Source of the DNA: Zoogloea sp. LCSB751
Lineage (GTDB): Bacteria; Pseudomonadota; Gammaproteobacteria; Burkholderiales; Rhodocyclaceae
Reading direction: 5' to 3'
NCBI RefSeq assembly: GCF_002028455.1
Contig: NZ_MWUM01000028.1
Coordinates: 1-64,000, forward strand
DNA: 64,000 bases
Every line of letters begins with the position of its first letter. Within the stretch, counting starts at the first letter, position 1. A program made the position numbers and the translations under genes. The notes beneath the pieces were generated by a model. It was not told where the DNA came from and made no database searches. It saw only the letters and a list, made by a program, of their open reading frames with translations. This document shows positions 18,135 through 26,703 of this stretch, one piece after another.

Positions 18135-21100
18135 TCAGGCGCCCGTCTTGGGGGCCTCGGCGTGGCCCTGGGCCAGTTCCTGGTAGGCCTTGAAGCGCCG
18201 GTCGGCTTCCTTCTGGGCCTCGGCGAGCAGGCGCTCGGCCGCTTCCGGATGGCTGCGGGCGAGCATCGCGAAGCGGGTTTCGCTGTCCATGAAGGCCTTG
18301 ATCGGCTGGCTCGGCGGCGCCGAGTCGAGCTTGAAGGGATTGGCGCCGGCCTCTTCCAGCCGCGGGTCGTAGCGGAACAGCGGCCAGTGGCCCGACTTTA
18401 CCGCCATGTCCTGCTGGCGCTGGTTGTAGAGCAGGTCCACGCCATGGGCAATGCACGGGCTGTAAGCGACGATCAGCGACGGACCGGCATAGGACTCGGC
18501 CTCGTGGAAGGCCCGCAGGGTATGCACGTCCTTCGCGCCATAGGCCACCGTTGCTACATACACGTGACCGTAGTCGGAAGCCAGCCGGGCCAGATCCTTC
18601 TTGGCAGTCGGCTTGCCGCCCGCCGAGAACTTGGCCACCGCGCCGATCGGCGTGGCCTTGGAGGTCTGCCCGCCGGTGTTGGAATAGACCTCGGTGTCGA
18701 GGACCAGCACATTCACGTCGTAGCTCAGCGCCAGCACGTGGTCGAGGCCGCCGTAGCCGATGTCGTAGGCCCAGCCGTCGCCGCCGATGATCCACACCGA
18801 TCGGCGAATCAGCCATTCGGCGAGGGAATCCAGCTCCTTCGCGCGGGGATGGGCGCAGCCCGCCAGCACGCGGCGCAGCTGGGCAACCCGCTCCCGCTGG
18901 GCGCGCAGGCCGACCTCCTGGCGCTGGTCGGCAGACACCAGCCCTTCCGCCAGATCGCCGCCGATGACCGTGGCAATCTCCTTCACCAGGCTCTGCGCGT
19001 AGCCCATCAGTTGGTCCGACGCCAGGCGCATGCCAAGGCCGAACTCGGCGTTGTCCTCGAACAGGGAATTGGACCAGGCCGGTCCGCGTCCGGCGCCATT
19101 CACGGTGTAAGGCGTGGTCGGCAGGTTGGCGCCGTAGATCGACGAGCAGCCGGTGGCGTTGGCCACCAACATCCGGTCGCCGAACAGCTGGGTAGCGAGG
19201 CGGATGTACGGTGTCTCGCCGCAACCCGCACACGCCCCGGAGAACTCGAACAGCGGATCGAGCAGCATCGCGCCGGGGATGGTCGCCTGCTTGAGCTGGC
19301 TGCGGTCGAATTCCGGCAACTTCAGGAAGAAGTCGAAGTTGGCCCGCTCCTGTTCGCGCAGCGGCGCCTGGGGCGCCATGTTCACCGCCAGCCGGCTGAC
19401 GTTCGACTTGTCGTGGATCGGGCAAGCCTCGACGCAGTCGCCGCAGCCGGTGCAGTCCTCCGGCGCCACCTGGTAGCTGATGTGGGTACCGGCGGGGAAA
19501 TCCTTGCTCTTGGCTGGCACATGCTTGAACGTCGACGGCGCATCGGCGGCGGCTTCAACCGGAAAGGCACGCGCGCGGATCGCGGCGTGGGGACAGACGA
19601 ACACGCACTTGCCGCACTGGGTGCACAGATCCGGCTCCCACACCGGAATTTCCAGCGCAATGTTGCGCTTCTCGAAGCGCGCGGTGCCACTCGGGAAAGT
19701 GCCGTCCGCCGGCATCGCCGACACCGGCAGGCGATTGCCCTCGCCGCGGTAGATCGGCAGCGTGATGTCGCGCACGAAGTCGGGCAGCGCGTCGGCAAGC
19801 GTCGGCTGGCTTGCGTCGCCATCGCCCGTCAGGCCGGCAAAGGGCACCTCGTGCAGGTTGGCGAGGGTCACGTCGATGGCCTTGTGGTTGAGGTCGGCCA
19901 GGCGCCGGCTCTTGCGGCCGTAAGTCTTGTCCACCGCCTTCTTGATCGCTGCGATGGCCTGCTCCCGCGGCAGGATGCCGGAGATGGCGAAGAAGCAGGT
20001 CTGCATGATGGTATTGATGCGCCGCCCCATGCCGGCTTCCTGCGCCACCCGATAGGCATCGATGGCCCACAGGCGCAGGCCGCGGGCGAGGATGCCGGCG
20101 CGCATCGCCGCCGGCAGGCTGGCCCACACCGCGTCCGCCGGCTGCGGCGTGTTGAGCAGGAAAACGCCACCCGGCGCCGCGTGGGCGAGCAGGTCGTAGC
20201 GCTCCACGAAGACCGTCTGGTGGCAGGCCACGAAACCCGCCATGCCCGCCTCCACCAGATAGCTGGAGCGGATCGCCGCCGGCCCGAAGCGCAGGTGGGA
20301 CACCGTCACCGCGCCGGACTTCTTGGAGTCGTAGACGAAATAGCCCTGGGCCTGCAGCTCGGTGGCCTCGCCGACGATCTTGATCGAGTTCTTGTTGGCC
20401 GACACCGTGCCATCCGCCCCCAGCCCCCAGAACACCGCGTGCTGCAGGCGGCGGGACGCGTCGGTACGGAAATCCTCATCCCACTGCAGCGACAGGTTCG
20501 TGACGTCGTCCACGATGCCGACGGTGAAGCGGCGCTTCGGCGCTGCTGCGGCGAGTTCGTCGAACACCGCCTTGACCATGCCCGGCGTGAATTCCTTGCT
20601 GGCCAACCCGTAGCGGCCGCCGATCACCCGCGGCATCGGTCGCAGGCCTTCGGCAGCAGCTTCCGCGCAAGCGGTCATCACGTCCTTGAACAGGGGTTCC
20701 CCGTCGGCACCGGGTTCCTTGCAGCGGTCCAGCACCGCGATGGCCTTGACGCTGGCCGGCAAGGCTTCCAGCAGCGCCGCCGCCGGGAAGGGCCGGTACA
20801 GGCGCAGCTTGAGCAAGCCGACCTTCTCGCCGCGAGCCAGCAGGTGTTCGACGGTCTCTTCGGCGGTGTCCGCCGCCGAGCCCATTACCACCACCACCCT
20901 TTCCGCATCGGGCGCGCCGACGTAGTCGCACAGGCTGTAGCGCCGGCCGGTCAACCCGGCAAAACGGTCCATCGCGGCCTGCACAAGGCCGGGGAAGGCG
21001 TCGTAGTACGGATTAGCCCGCTCGCGGGACTGGAAGAACACGTCCGGGTTCTGCGCCGTGCCACGGATCACCGGATGCTCCGGCGACAGCGCACGGGCCC

Positions 21101-21707
21101 GGTGAGCCGCCACCAGCCCGTCGTCGATCATCGCCCGAACCGTGTCCAGCTCGACGGCAACGATCTTAGCGACCTCATGGGAAGTCCGGAAACCATCGAA
21201 AAAGTGAATCACCGGGATGCGCCCGGCGAGGGTCGCCGCCTGGGCGATCAGCGCCATGTCCTGGGCTTCCTGCACCGAGTTGCTGGCCAGCAGCGCACAG
21301 CCGGTGGCGCGGCAGGCCATCACGTCGGAGTGGTCGCCGAAGATCGACAGCGCATGGGTCGCCACCGCCCGCGCCGCCACGTGCAGCACGAAGGGCGTCA
21401 GCTCTCCGGCCATCTTGTAGAGGTTGGGGATGAACAGCAGCAGGCCCTGGCTGGCCGTGAAGCTGGTGCCCAGCGCGCCGGAGGTGAGGGCACCATGCAA
21501 GGCACCGGCCGCGCCGCCTTCCGACTGCATCTCGATGATCTTCGGGACTACGCCCCACAGGTTGGGCTTGCCCTGGGCCGCCCATTCGTCGGCCCATTCG
21601 CCCATGCTGGAGGACGGGGTGATCGGGTAGATGGCGATCACCTCGCTGCCGAGATAGGCCATCCGTGCGGCGGCTTCGTTGCCGTCGAGGTTGAGACAGG
21701 TACTCAT
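18135..21707 (-). CDS. nifJ: pyruvate:ferredoxin (flavodoxin) oxidoreductase
   Basis: This 1190-residue single-chain PFOR oxidises pyruvate and CoA to acetyl-CoA, CO2 and reduced ferredoxin or flavodoxin. Two [4Fe-4S] motifs are present (CTQCGKCVFVCP near residue 690 and CTGCGDCVEACP about 55 residues later). A third cluster site (CAGCGET with a downstream Cys) and the ThDP-binding GGDGWAYDIGYGGLDH region follow. The NifJ hallmark YSNTGGQTSKATP is intact. It works in anoxic or nitrogen-fixing metabolism as the low-potential counterpart of PDH, whose operon is convergent and only 1.2 kb away. A DHOD-like gene follows in the same operon. Confidence 0.97.
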   Translation of the reverse strand: MSTCLNLDGNEAAARMAYLGSEVIAIYPITPSSSMGEWADEWAAQGKPNLWGVVPKIIEMQSEGGAAGALHGALTSGALGTSFTASQGLLLFIPNLYKMAGELTPFVLHVAARAVATHALSIFGDHSDVMACRATGCALLASNSVQEAQDMALIAQAATLAGRIPVIHFFDGFRTSHEVAKIVAVELDTVRAMIDDGLVAAHRARALSPEHPVIRGTAQNPDVFFQSRERANPYYDAFPGLVQAAMDRFAGLTGRRYSLCDYVGAPDAERVVVVMGSAADTAEETVEHLLARGEKVGLLKLRLYRPFPAAALLEALPASVKAIAVLDRCKEPGADGEPLFKDVMTACAEAAAEGLRPMPRVIGGRYGLASKEFTPGMVKAVFDELAAAAPKRRFTVGIVDDVTNLSLQWDEDFRTDASRRLQHAVFWGLGADGTVSANKNSIKIVGEATELQAQGYFVYDSKKSGAVTVSHLRFGPAAIRSSYLVEAGMAGFVACHQTVFVERYDLLAHAAPGGVFLLNTPQPADAVWASLPAAMRAGILARGLRLWAIDAYRVAQEAGMGRRINTIMQTCFFAISGILPREQAIAAIKKAVDKTYGRKSRRLADLNHKAIDVTLANLHEVPFAGLTGDGDASQPTLADALPDFVRDITLPIYRGEGNRLPVSAMPADGTFPSGTARFEKRNIALEIPVWEPDLCTQCGKCVFVCPHAAIRARAFPVEAAADAPSTFKHVPAKSKDFPAGTHISYQVAPEDCTGCGDCVEACPIHDKSNVSRLAVNMAPQAPLREQERANFDFFLKLPEFDRSQLKQATIPGAMLLDPLFEFSGACAGCGETPYIRLATQLFGDRMLVANATGCSSIYGANLPTTPYTVNGAGRGPAWSNSLFEDNAEFGLGMRLASDQLMGYAQSLVKEIATVIGGDLAEGLVSADQRQEVGLRAQRERVAQLRRVLAGCAHPRAKELDSLAEWLIRRSVWIIGGDGWAYDIGYGGLDHVLALSYDVNVLVLDTEVYSNTGGQTSKATPIGAVAKFSAGGKPTAKKDLARLASDYGHVYVATVAYGAKDVHTLRAFHEAESYAGPSLIVAYSPCIAHGVDLLYNQRQQDMAVKSGHWPLFRYDPRLEEAGANPFKLDSAPPSQPIKAFMDSETRFAMLARSHPEAAERLLAEAQKEADRRFKAYQELAQGHAEAPKTGA

Positions 21708-21942
21708 GACGACTCCCTGCAGGGACGAGGTGCCCTCCGGCCGCCCACGACGGGCAGTCGGACGACACGACGCAACAATGGGAAGATCTTAAGACCGCAG
21801 CGGGCTCCAGGCCTTTGACGTGGCGCAAAGGAGGGCTCGACGAGGCCGGCGCGGCAGCGACGGCCCTGCCCCGCTCCGCCATCGGCCCCTTCGGCAGACG
21901 CATCCACGAGCGCCCGAGCAGGCATGCCGTGCGGATTTCCGC

Positions 21943-21972
21943 TTGACGCGCCCTGCAGGTGCCCACCATCAT
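21943..21972 (+). promoter_or_regulatory. possible promoter of a short leader transcript or sRNA
   Basis: TTGACG (21943-21948) and CATCAT (21967-21972) are 18 bp apart, matching consensus at 5/6 and 4/6 positions. Initiation near 21980 would yield a transcript of about 155 nt ending at the terminator at 22104-22135. No independent evidence supports transcription. Confidence 0.35.
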
Positions 21973-22103
21973 GGGCCCATGAACTTCCCGAAGATGTCCC
22001 CGGCCACCTCCATCCGCCGCTGCGCCCTGCGCGCATGGCGCGTTGCCGCTTGTCCGGGGCCGGGATCGGGGTAGTTCGCAGCAGCACTACCGACATCACC
22101 AAG

Positions 22104-22135
22104 GGCCGCGGATCTTCAGACCGCGGCCTTTTTCT
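22104..22135 (+). terminator. intrinsic terminator / attenuator upstream of the EamA gene
   Basis: An 8-bp GC stem (22104-22111 with 22121-22128) has a 9-nt loop and is followed by TTTTTCTTT. It ends 43 bp before the transporter start codon and follows no recognised gene, so it may terminate a small RNA or act as an attenuator. Confidence 0.75.
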
Positions 22136-22178
22136 TTGTCCTTCGGGACGCGTTCCACACTGCCACGAAAGGTGCGTC

Positions 22179-23078
22179 ATGCCGGTTTCCCTCGCTTACC
22201 TCGCCATCATCCTGATCTGGTCCACCACCCCGCTCGCCATCCGCTGGAGCACCGAAGGCGCCGGTTTCGCCTTCTCCGCGCTGGCCCGCATGCTGATCGG
22301 GGCGCTGGTGGCCGCAGCGATCCTGCGCGTCGGGCGAATCGGACTACCGCTGCACGCCCGGGCACGCCGAGCCTATATGGTCGGCGGGATCGGCCTGTTC
22401 GGCATCATGGCGCTGACCTACTGGGGCGCTCGTTATGTGAACTCCGGGCTGATCTCTGTGCTGTTCGGGCTGTCGCCCTTGATGGCCGGCCTGCTGGCCG
22501 CCTGTTGGCTCGGGGAGCAGTCCCTGACGCCGGCGAGACTGGGCGGCACCCTGCTCGGCGCCGGCGGGCTGGCGTTGATATTCATGCCCGACGGCGCAGC
22601 CAGCGGCGCCAATGCCACGGCTGGCATGGCGGCGCTGCTGGTCGCAGTCTTCATCTCGTCGGCAAGCCTGGTCGCGCTGAAGCGGATCAGCGACGACAGT
22701 CCACCACTGGCCACCACCTTTGGCTCCCTCGTGGTGTCCCTGCCATTGTTCGGGCTTTTATGGCTGGCCGACGGCGCTGCGCTGCCCACCACGTTGCCCT
22801 CGCGCACGGCGGCGGCCATCGGCTACCTGGGCATCTTCGGCTCGGTGATCGGTTTCGCGCTGTACTACTACGTGATCAAGCACCTGGAAGCCACGAGGGT
22901 CGCACTGATCACGCTGATCACACCGGTAATGGCGCTGCTGCTCGGGCATCTGCTCAACCGCGAGGAGATCGGCCCGCAGGTGATGGCCGGCACAGGCCTG
23001 ATCCTGCTGGGCCTCGTCGTCCATGAGAGCGGCAGCTGGCGCCCCGCCCTCGGGCGGCTGCGCAGCGCGCGCAGCTGA
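22179..23078 (+). CDS. EamA/DMT-family drug/metabolite transporter
   Basis: This 299-residue integral membrane protein of the 10-TMS DMT superfamily consists of two EamA repeats. Each has strongly hydrophobic helices, such as YLAIILIWSTTPLAIRW at the N-terminus and AAIGYLGIFGSVIGFALYYY in repeat 2. Relatives export amino acids, metabolites or drugs, and the substrate cannot be read from sequence. The frame is open further upstream, but the ATG at 22179 has a GAAAGG site 6 nt before it and gives a normal family length. A terminator hairpin just upstream may regulate it. Confidence 0.9.
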   Translation: MPVSLAYLAIILIWSTTPLAIRWSTEGAGFAFSALARMLIGALVAAAILRVGRIGLPLHARARRAYMVGGIGLFGIMALTYWGARYVNSGLISVLFGLSPLMAGLLAACWLGEQSLTPARLGGTLLGAGGLALIFMPDGAASGANATAGMAALLVAVFISSASLVALKRISDDSPPLATTFGSLVVSLPLFGLLWLADGAALPTTLPSRTAAAIGYLGIFGSVIGFALYYYVIKHLEATRVALITLITPVMALLLGHLLNREEIGPQVMAGTGLILLGLVVHESGSWRPALGRLRSARS

Positions 23079-23083
23079 GCAGA

Positions 23084-23587
23084 TCAGACCGCGTCGAAGG
23101 CCGCGTGGTACTGGACGGTGCCCGCCAGCCCGTCCAGGTGGCCGGGCTGCAGCTCGACGACCAGATAGGCCTCGTCCGGCACTTCATACGCAGAGCGGAT
23201 GCCGTGGCGAGACGCCGGCACGAAGCCGAAGCGCGGGTAATAGGCCGGATGGCCCAGCACCACGACGGCGCCGGCCCCTGCCTCACGGGCCTGGCGCAGC
23301 CCCTCGACGACCAGCGCCGAACCGACGCCGCTGCGCTGGTATTCCGGGCGCACGGCCATCGGCGCCAGCGCCATCAGGCGCGCCCGCGGATGGCCGGGCA
23401 GATGGACCGGCGTGAGCAGGATGTGGCCGGCAACGATGCCCTTGTCGTCAGCCACCAGCGACACGTAGGGGAAGGTATGCCCGCGCAGGGCATCCACCAG
23501 GTCCGCTTCGGCCGGGCTTTCAAAGGCGGCGAGGTTCACCTCGCGGACGGCGGCCACGTCGGCCGGGGTTTCGTTGCGGATCCGCAC
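23084..23587 (-). CDS. GNAT-family N-acetyltransferase (YhbS-like)
   Basis: This 167-residue acetyltransferase starts at GTG (23585-23587) with a GGAG element about 10 nt upstream. The acetyl-CoA-binding motif A is MAVRPEYQRSGVGSALVVEGL (about 76-96). The following VVLGHPAYYPRFGFVPASRHG segment is typical of the YhbS/COG3153 subgroup. The substrate is unknown. It is convergent with the EamA gene, with 5 bp between the stops, and lies downstream of terC but is separated from it by a hairpin. Confidence 0.88.
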   Translation of the reverse strand: MRIRNETPADVAAVREVNLAAFESPAEADLVDALRGHTFPYVSLVADDKGIVAGHILLTPVHLPGHPRARLMALAPMAVRPEYQRSGVGSALVVEGLRQAREAGAGAVVVLGHPAYYPRFGFVPASRHGIRSAYEVPDEAYLVVELQPGHLDGLAGTVQYHAAFDAV

Positions 23588-23616
23588 GCGGCAGGTTCTC
23601 CAGGCAGTCGGGAAAG

Positions 23617-23642
23617 CCCGGCAGGATGCCCGTCCTGCCGGG
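23617..23642 (-). terminator. hairpin after the TerC gene, weak terminator
   Basis: A perfect 10-bp stem (23617-23626 with 23633-23642, 6-nt loop) sits 11 bp after the terC stop on the minus strand. Only a short CTTTCCC tract follows, so termination is possible but not certain. Confidence 0.5.
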
Positions 23643-23653
23643 TGACGTCCACC

Positions 23654-24631
23654 TCAGCGTTCAGCCTCGACCGCCTCCAGGCGCTCCTTGCGCAGGGACA
23701 ACCACACAGAGGAGCCGATCAGCGCAGCCACTACGCCGAGAGACATACCCACCGGCACATGCACCACGTCCACCAGCATCATTTTGCCGCCGATGAAGAC
23801 CAGCACCGCCGCCAGGCCGAACTTGAGCAGCGAGAAGCGCTGAGCGAAGTCGGCGAGCAGGAAGTACATCGCACGCAGGCCGAGGATCGCGAAGATGTTG
23901 GAGGTCAACACGATGAAGGGGTCGGTGGTGATCGCGAAGATCGCCGGGATCGAATCCACCGCGAAGATCACGTCGGAGGCCTCCACCAGCACCAGAGCCA
24001 GGAACAGCGGCGTCGCATAGCGGACCAGGCGGCCACCCTCCTCCCGCTGCACGAAGAAGCGCTGGCCGTGGAACTCGGTGCTGATCTTCATGTGGCCGCG
24101 CAGCCAGCGCACCAACGGGTTCCGGTTGAGGTCGGTCTCGTGCTCGGCACTGACGAACATCTTCACGCCGGTCAGCAGCAGGAAGGCCCCGAACACGTAG
24201 AGCAGCCAGCTGAACTGGGTGATCAGCCAGGCGCCAGCGAAGATCATCAGCGTGCGCAGCACGATCGCGCCGACCACGCCGAACAGCAGCACCCGCTTCT
24301 GCAGCGCCGACGGCACCGCGAAGAAGGAGAACAGCATCAGCCACACGAACACGTTGTCGACGGCCAGCGCCTTCTCGATCAGGTAGCCGGTGACGAACTC
24401 CAGCGCCCTTGCGTTGGCCACCTCGCGCCCGGCCGTGCCATCCAGATACCACCACAGGGCGCCGGCAAACAGCAGCGCAACGCTGACCCACACCACCGAC
24501 CACAGGCCGGCCTCCTTCAGGGACACCTTGTGTTCCTTGCCACCGCCGACCACCAGCAGGTCGATGGCCAGCATCACCAGCACGACGCTCGCGAAGCCCG
24601 CCCACATCCACCAGGTACCAATGCTTTCCAT
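23654..24631 (-). CDS. TerC/Alx-family integral membrane protein
   Basis: This 325-residue membrane protein has about nine hydrophobic helices. Family signatures are ALAVDNVFVWLMLFSFFAVP and LVEASDVIFAVDSIPAIFAIT, whose paired acidic residues lie in the membrane and are thought to handle metal ions. It resembles E. coli Alx, whose family is linked to manganese export and alkaline or tellurite stress. The ATG at 24631 follows a GGGAG site; the frame is open upstream but that part is leader RNA. A yybP-ykoY riboswitch with promoter and terminator precedes it, so expression should rise with manganese. Confidence 0.93.
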   Translation of the reverse strand: MESIGTWWMWAGFASVVLVMLAIDLLVVGGGKEHKVSLKEAGLWSVVWVSVALLFAGALWWYLDGTAGREVANARALEFVTGYLIEKALAVDNVFVWLMLFSFFAVPSALQKRVLLFGVVGAIVLRTLMIFAGAWLITQFSWLLYVFGAFLLLTGVKMFVSAEHETDLNRNPLVRWLRGHMKISTEFHGQRFFVQREEGGRLVRYATPLFLALVLVEASDVIFAVDSIPAIFAITTDPFIVLTSNIFAILGLRAMYFLLADFAQRFSLLKFGLAAVLVFIGGKMMLVDVVHVPVGMSLGVVAALIGSSVWLSLRKERLEAVEAER

Positions 24632-24655
24632 GTGAAATCTCCCAAAACGGAACCA

Positions 24656-24692
24656 AACAAAAAGGCCTTTCGTCCGGCGATGACGAAAGGCC
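24656..24692 (-). terminator. expression-platform terminator of the yybP-ykoY riboswitch
   Basis: A perfect 11-bp stem (24664-24674 with 24682-24692, 7-nt loop) is followed on the minus strand by TTTTTGTTT. It lies between the aptamer and the terC start codon, 25 bp before the ATG. This is the expected place for a transcription-terminating expression platform. Confidence 0.85.
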
Positions 24693-24725
24693 AATGAGCT
24701 TGGTCCGGCGGGGGAGCCGAATTGC

Positions 24726-24896
24726 CGAAAGACGCTTTGCCATCGCGGCAAAGGTCTTGCTCACAGTCGCCCTTGATTCTCGAACGACTGCCCGGTAGCC
24801 GGGAGACGAGCCGCGACGCCGTGCATGGCACGGCGGGTTCGCGCGGCATTCTCCGTATTGACGGCCCACCGACGTGGAGCTACTCCCCTTTGGGAC
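24726..24896 (-). ncRNA. yybP-ykoY manganese riboswitch upstream of terC
   Basis: Read on the minus strand, the leader begins with the class signature AAAGGGGAGTAGC (complement of 24878-24890), continues through GGGCCGTCAATACGG, and closes with GACCTTTGCCGC (near 24746-24757). These are the conserved loop sequences of yybP-ykoY RNAs, which bind Mn2+ and commonly control Alx/TerC, MntP and P-type ATPase genes. The element starts at the predicted transcription start and ends ahead of a strong intrinsic terminator. The 3' boundary is approximate. The class is recognised by eye from conserved sequences, not by a covariance search. Confidence 0.85.
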
Positions 24897-24902
24897 ACTC
24901 GA

Positions 24903-24931
24903 AATATAGAGGCCACCCCGGCAGAACGCAA
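24903..24931 (-). promoter_or_regulatory. promoter of the riboswitch-terC transcript
   Basis: On the minus strand, TTGCGT (24926-24931) and TATATT (24903-24908) are separated by exactly 17 bp. The predicted start is near 24896, the first base of the riboswitch. It lies in the gap between the wHTH gene and the aptamer. Confidence 0.7.
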
Positions 24932-24946
24932 GGGCGGAAGTGGAAC

Positions 24947-25471
24947 TCAGCCCTCATCGGGCAGCATCCCGAGGAACTGGGCCTCGATGGTGTCGATATG
25001 GGCGACGCCCACTTCGGCGGCAATCTCGCGGCACAGCTCGAAGGCGTCGAGCAGGTCGGCCCGGGTCGTGCAGTTGCGCAGACGTTCGCGCACCGGCAGG
25101 TCGGCCTGGCGCAGGCTCTGCTCCATCGCATTGAGCAGGTAGAGGCGGGCCAGCGCCAGGGAACGGCGGCGCCCGGACTGCGGCTCCGGCCGTGCAAGTG
25201 GGCCCTGCAGGCGCGCCGCCGGCGGCACCGAAGCCCTGCTGGCCGGCGGCAAGCCCCCATCGGCAGGCGCCACCAGGCCCAGCTCGCGCAGTTCCGCCAG
25301 CGCCTCGCGGATGTTGCCCAGCGCCGACGCCGAGGCGCAGAGTTGGGCGACGCTGTTACGGCCGTCCACCAGGATCAGCACGGTCCGCAGACGGTTCGGC
25401 ACCCGACGGCTGCGGTTGGCGATCTCCGCCAGCCCCTCGGCCGTCTTCTCCAGAATCCATTCGTCATTCAT
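24947..25471 (-). CDS. conserved hypothetical protein with winged-helix-like N-terminus
   Basis: This 174-residue soluble protein has no recognised family. Residues about 25-70 (LRTVLILVDGRNSVAQLC then LGNIREALAELRELGLV) have the pattern of the small winged-helix modules seen in PATAN/DUF4388-like regulators. A Pro/Ala-rich linker follows, then an alpha-helical C-terminal half (LALARLYLLNAMEQSL). The start at 25471 is set by an AGGAG site 8 nt upstream; the longer open frame has no better start. It is the last of a row of four minus-strand genes and may be regulatory. Function unknown. Confidence 0.7.
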   Translation of the reverse strand: MNDEWILEKTAEGLAEIANRSRRVPNRLRTVLILVDGRNSVAQLCASASALGNIREALAELRELGLVAPADGGLPPASRASVPPAARLQGPLARPEPQSGRRRSLALARLYLLNAMEQSLRQADLPVRERLRNCTTRADLLDAFELCREIAAEVGVAHIDTIEAQFLGMLPDEG

Positions 25472-25542
25472 CTCGCATCTCCTGCCAGCAACCACATCGG
25501 CACGGAGCATACGGTATGAAAGCTTCAGCCACGTGACATACG

Positions 25543-25920
25543 TCACAGTGCTCCGGGGCGTCGCCGGCCCCTGTGGCGGAAACTCGCCGGAGCGTGGGCA
25601 AAGATGACCGAGAAGACCAGGATGGTCCAGAACAGGGCCGGGCGCCTGGCCTCGTCGAAAAAGAACCAGCCGAGCAGCGCGAACTTGACGAGCAGGGACA
25701 GCCCGGCCGGCTCTGCCAGCCAGCGGGGGTTGGACCACGCGTCGAGGGCCGCCATGCCCAGGCCGGACAGCACCAGCAGCATGGAGAAATGCGAATCCGC
25801 GGTCGTGCCGCCCACCAGGCCGGCCCCCACACCGACCACGCCGGCCAGATGCGCGGCGCGCAGCGCCACGCCCAGCCAGCGCCGGCCCGGGAAATCCCGG
25901 TAACGGGACGAGGCGCTCAT
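25543..25920 (-). CDS. small integral membrane protein, function unknown
   Basis: This 125-residue protein has four likely transmembrane helices (ALRAAHLAGVVGVGAGLVGG, FSMLLVLSGLGMAALDAW, AGLSLLVKFALLGWFFFD and LFWTILVFSVIFAH) and a basic C-terminal tail. No enzymatic motif is visible. It starts 9 bp downstream of the CinA-like gene and is probably co-transcribed with it. Confidence 0.7.
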   Translation of the reverse strand: MSASSRYRDFPGRRWLGVALRAAHLAGVVGVGAGLVGGTTADSHFSMLLVLSGLGMAALDAWSNPRWLAEPAGLSLLVKFALLGWFFFDEARRPALFWTILVFSVIFAHAPASFRHRGRRRPGAL

Positions 25921-25929
25921 ACGCTCACC

Positions 25930-26703
25930 TCAGCCCGCCGTAGGGGGCTCCCAGGTGTAGCCGCGCCGCCCCAGCTCGGCGGTGATCAGTGCCATCGCCG
26001 CGTCGACCCGGGACGCCGGCCCCTTCATGCCCAGCTCGATGTGACGTCGCCCGCCCTCGCCCCCCACGCTGGGCAGGCTGAACAGGGTCGCGTCGGGAAA
26101 CTCGAGGGTGATGCGCTCCATCAGGTCGATCAGCTTGCCTTCCATCGCGTCCCACACGATCACCGAGCGTTCCACGTAGTCGGCCTGGTGGTGCAGGTGC
26201 TTGAAGTGCGTATCGAGCACCCATTCGACCATCGGCCAGGCCATGATCGGAAAGCCCGGCACGAAGAAGTGATTGCGGATCGAGAAGCCGGGAATCCGGT
26301 TGTAGGGATTCGGCACGATGTCGCTGCCTTGCGGATAGACGCCCATCTGCAGGCGCTGCGGCGTGGTCTCGTCGCCGAAGCGGGCACGGATCTCGGCCTC
26401 GGCCTCCGGATGCAGGACCAGCGGCAGCCCGAGGGCTTCGGCGGCCGCCTGGCGGGTGTGGTCGTCCGGCGTGGCGCCGATGCCGCCGAAGCTGAACACG
26501 ATGTCGCCGCTGGCGAAACTCTCCTTCAGAGTCTGGACCAGGCGCGGGCGCTCGTCGCCGACGTAGCGCACCGACGCGAGGCGCAGGCCGCGGGCCTTGA
26601 GGAGTTCCAGCACCTTGGCCAGGTGCTTGTCCTCCCGGCGGCCAGACAGGAGTTCATCGCCGATGATGATGGCGCCGAAGGCCGGCTGAGCTACTTGAGT
26701 CAT
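25930..26703 (-). CDS. molybdopterin-binding-domain protein, CinA N-terminal-like
   Basis: This 257-residue protein consists of the MoaB/MogA-like (MoCF) domain found in CinA. GAIIIGDELLSGRREDKHLAK (about 9-29) and FSFGGIGATPDDHTRQAAA (about 71-89) are diagnostic. The C-terminal nicotinamide-nucleotide amidase half of full CinA is absent, so this is the stand-alone short form. Relatives are annotated as competence/damage-inducible protein A or ADP-ribose pyrophosphatase. The activity here is uncertain. Its ATG directly abuts the stop codon of the EI24 gene (TGAATG), so the two are translationally coupled. Confidence 0.88.
   Translation of the reverse strand: MTQVAQPAFGAIIIGDELLSGRREDKHLAKVLELLKARGLRLASVRYVGDERPRLVQTLKESFASGDIVFSFGGIGATPDDHTRQAAAEALGLPLVLHPEAEAEIRARFGDETTPQRLQMGVYPQGSDIVPNPYNRIPGFSIRNHFFVPGFPIMAWPMVEWVLDTHFKHLHHQADYVERSVIVWDAMEGKLIDLMERITLEFPDATLFSLPSVGGEGGRRHIELGMKGPASRVDAAMALITAELGRRGYTWEPPTAG

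Larger units (their letters stand above)
21708..22178. other. nifJ / EamA divergent intergenic region, 471 bp
   Basis: No convincing protein gene is seen here. The left part must hold the nifJ promoter on the minus strand; I found no clear FNR box or sigma-54 site. The right part holds a promoter-like pair (21943-21972), a 31-residue possible leader frame (21979-22074, no good ribosome-binding site) and a strong intrinsic terminator (22104-22135) that ends 43 bp before the EamA start codon. This arrangement suggests a small RNA or an attenuated leader. Confidence 0.5.

Noticed and set aside
18162..21818. A 1218-codon open frame on the plus strand opposite nifJ
   Set aside because: It is antisense to a fully conserved nifJ. 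Its His/Gln/Arg/Gly-rich product is typical of shadow frames in high-GC DNA and has no domains.
21760..21840. Possible sigma-54 or FNR control site for nifJ
   Set aside because: GG and GC dinucleotides are present, but the spacing is 8 instead of 10 bp, and no TTGAT-N4-ATCAA palindrome was found.
21820..22074. An 84-codon Arg-rich frame upstream of the EamA gene
   Set aside because: No ribosome-binding site and shadow-like composition. Only the shorter possible leader frame from 21979 is mentioned.
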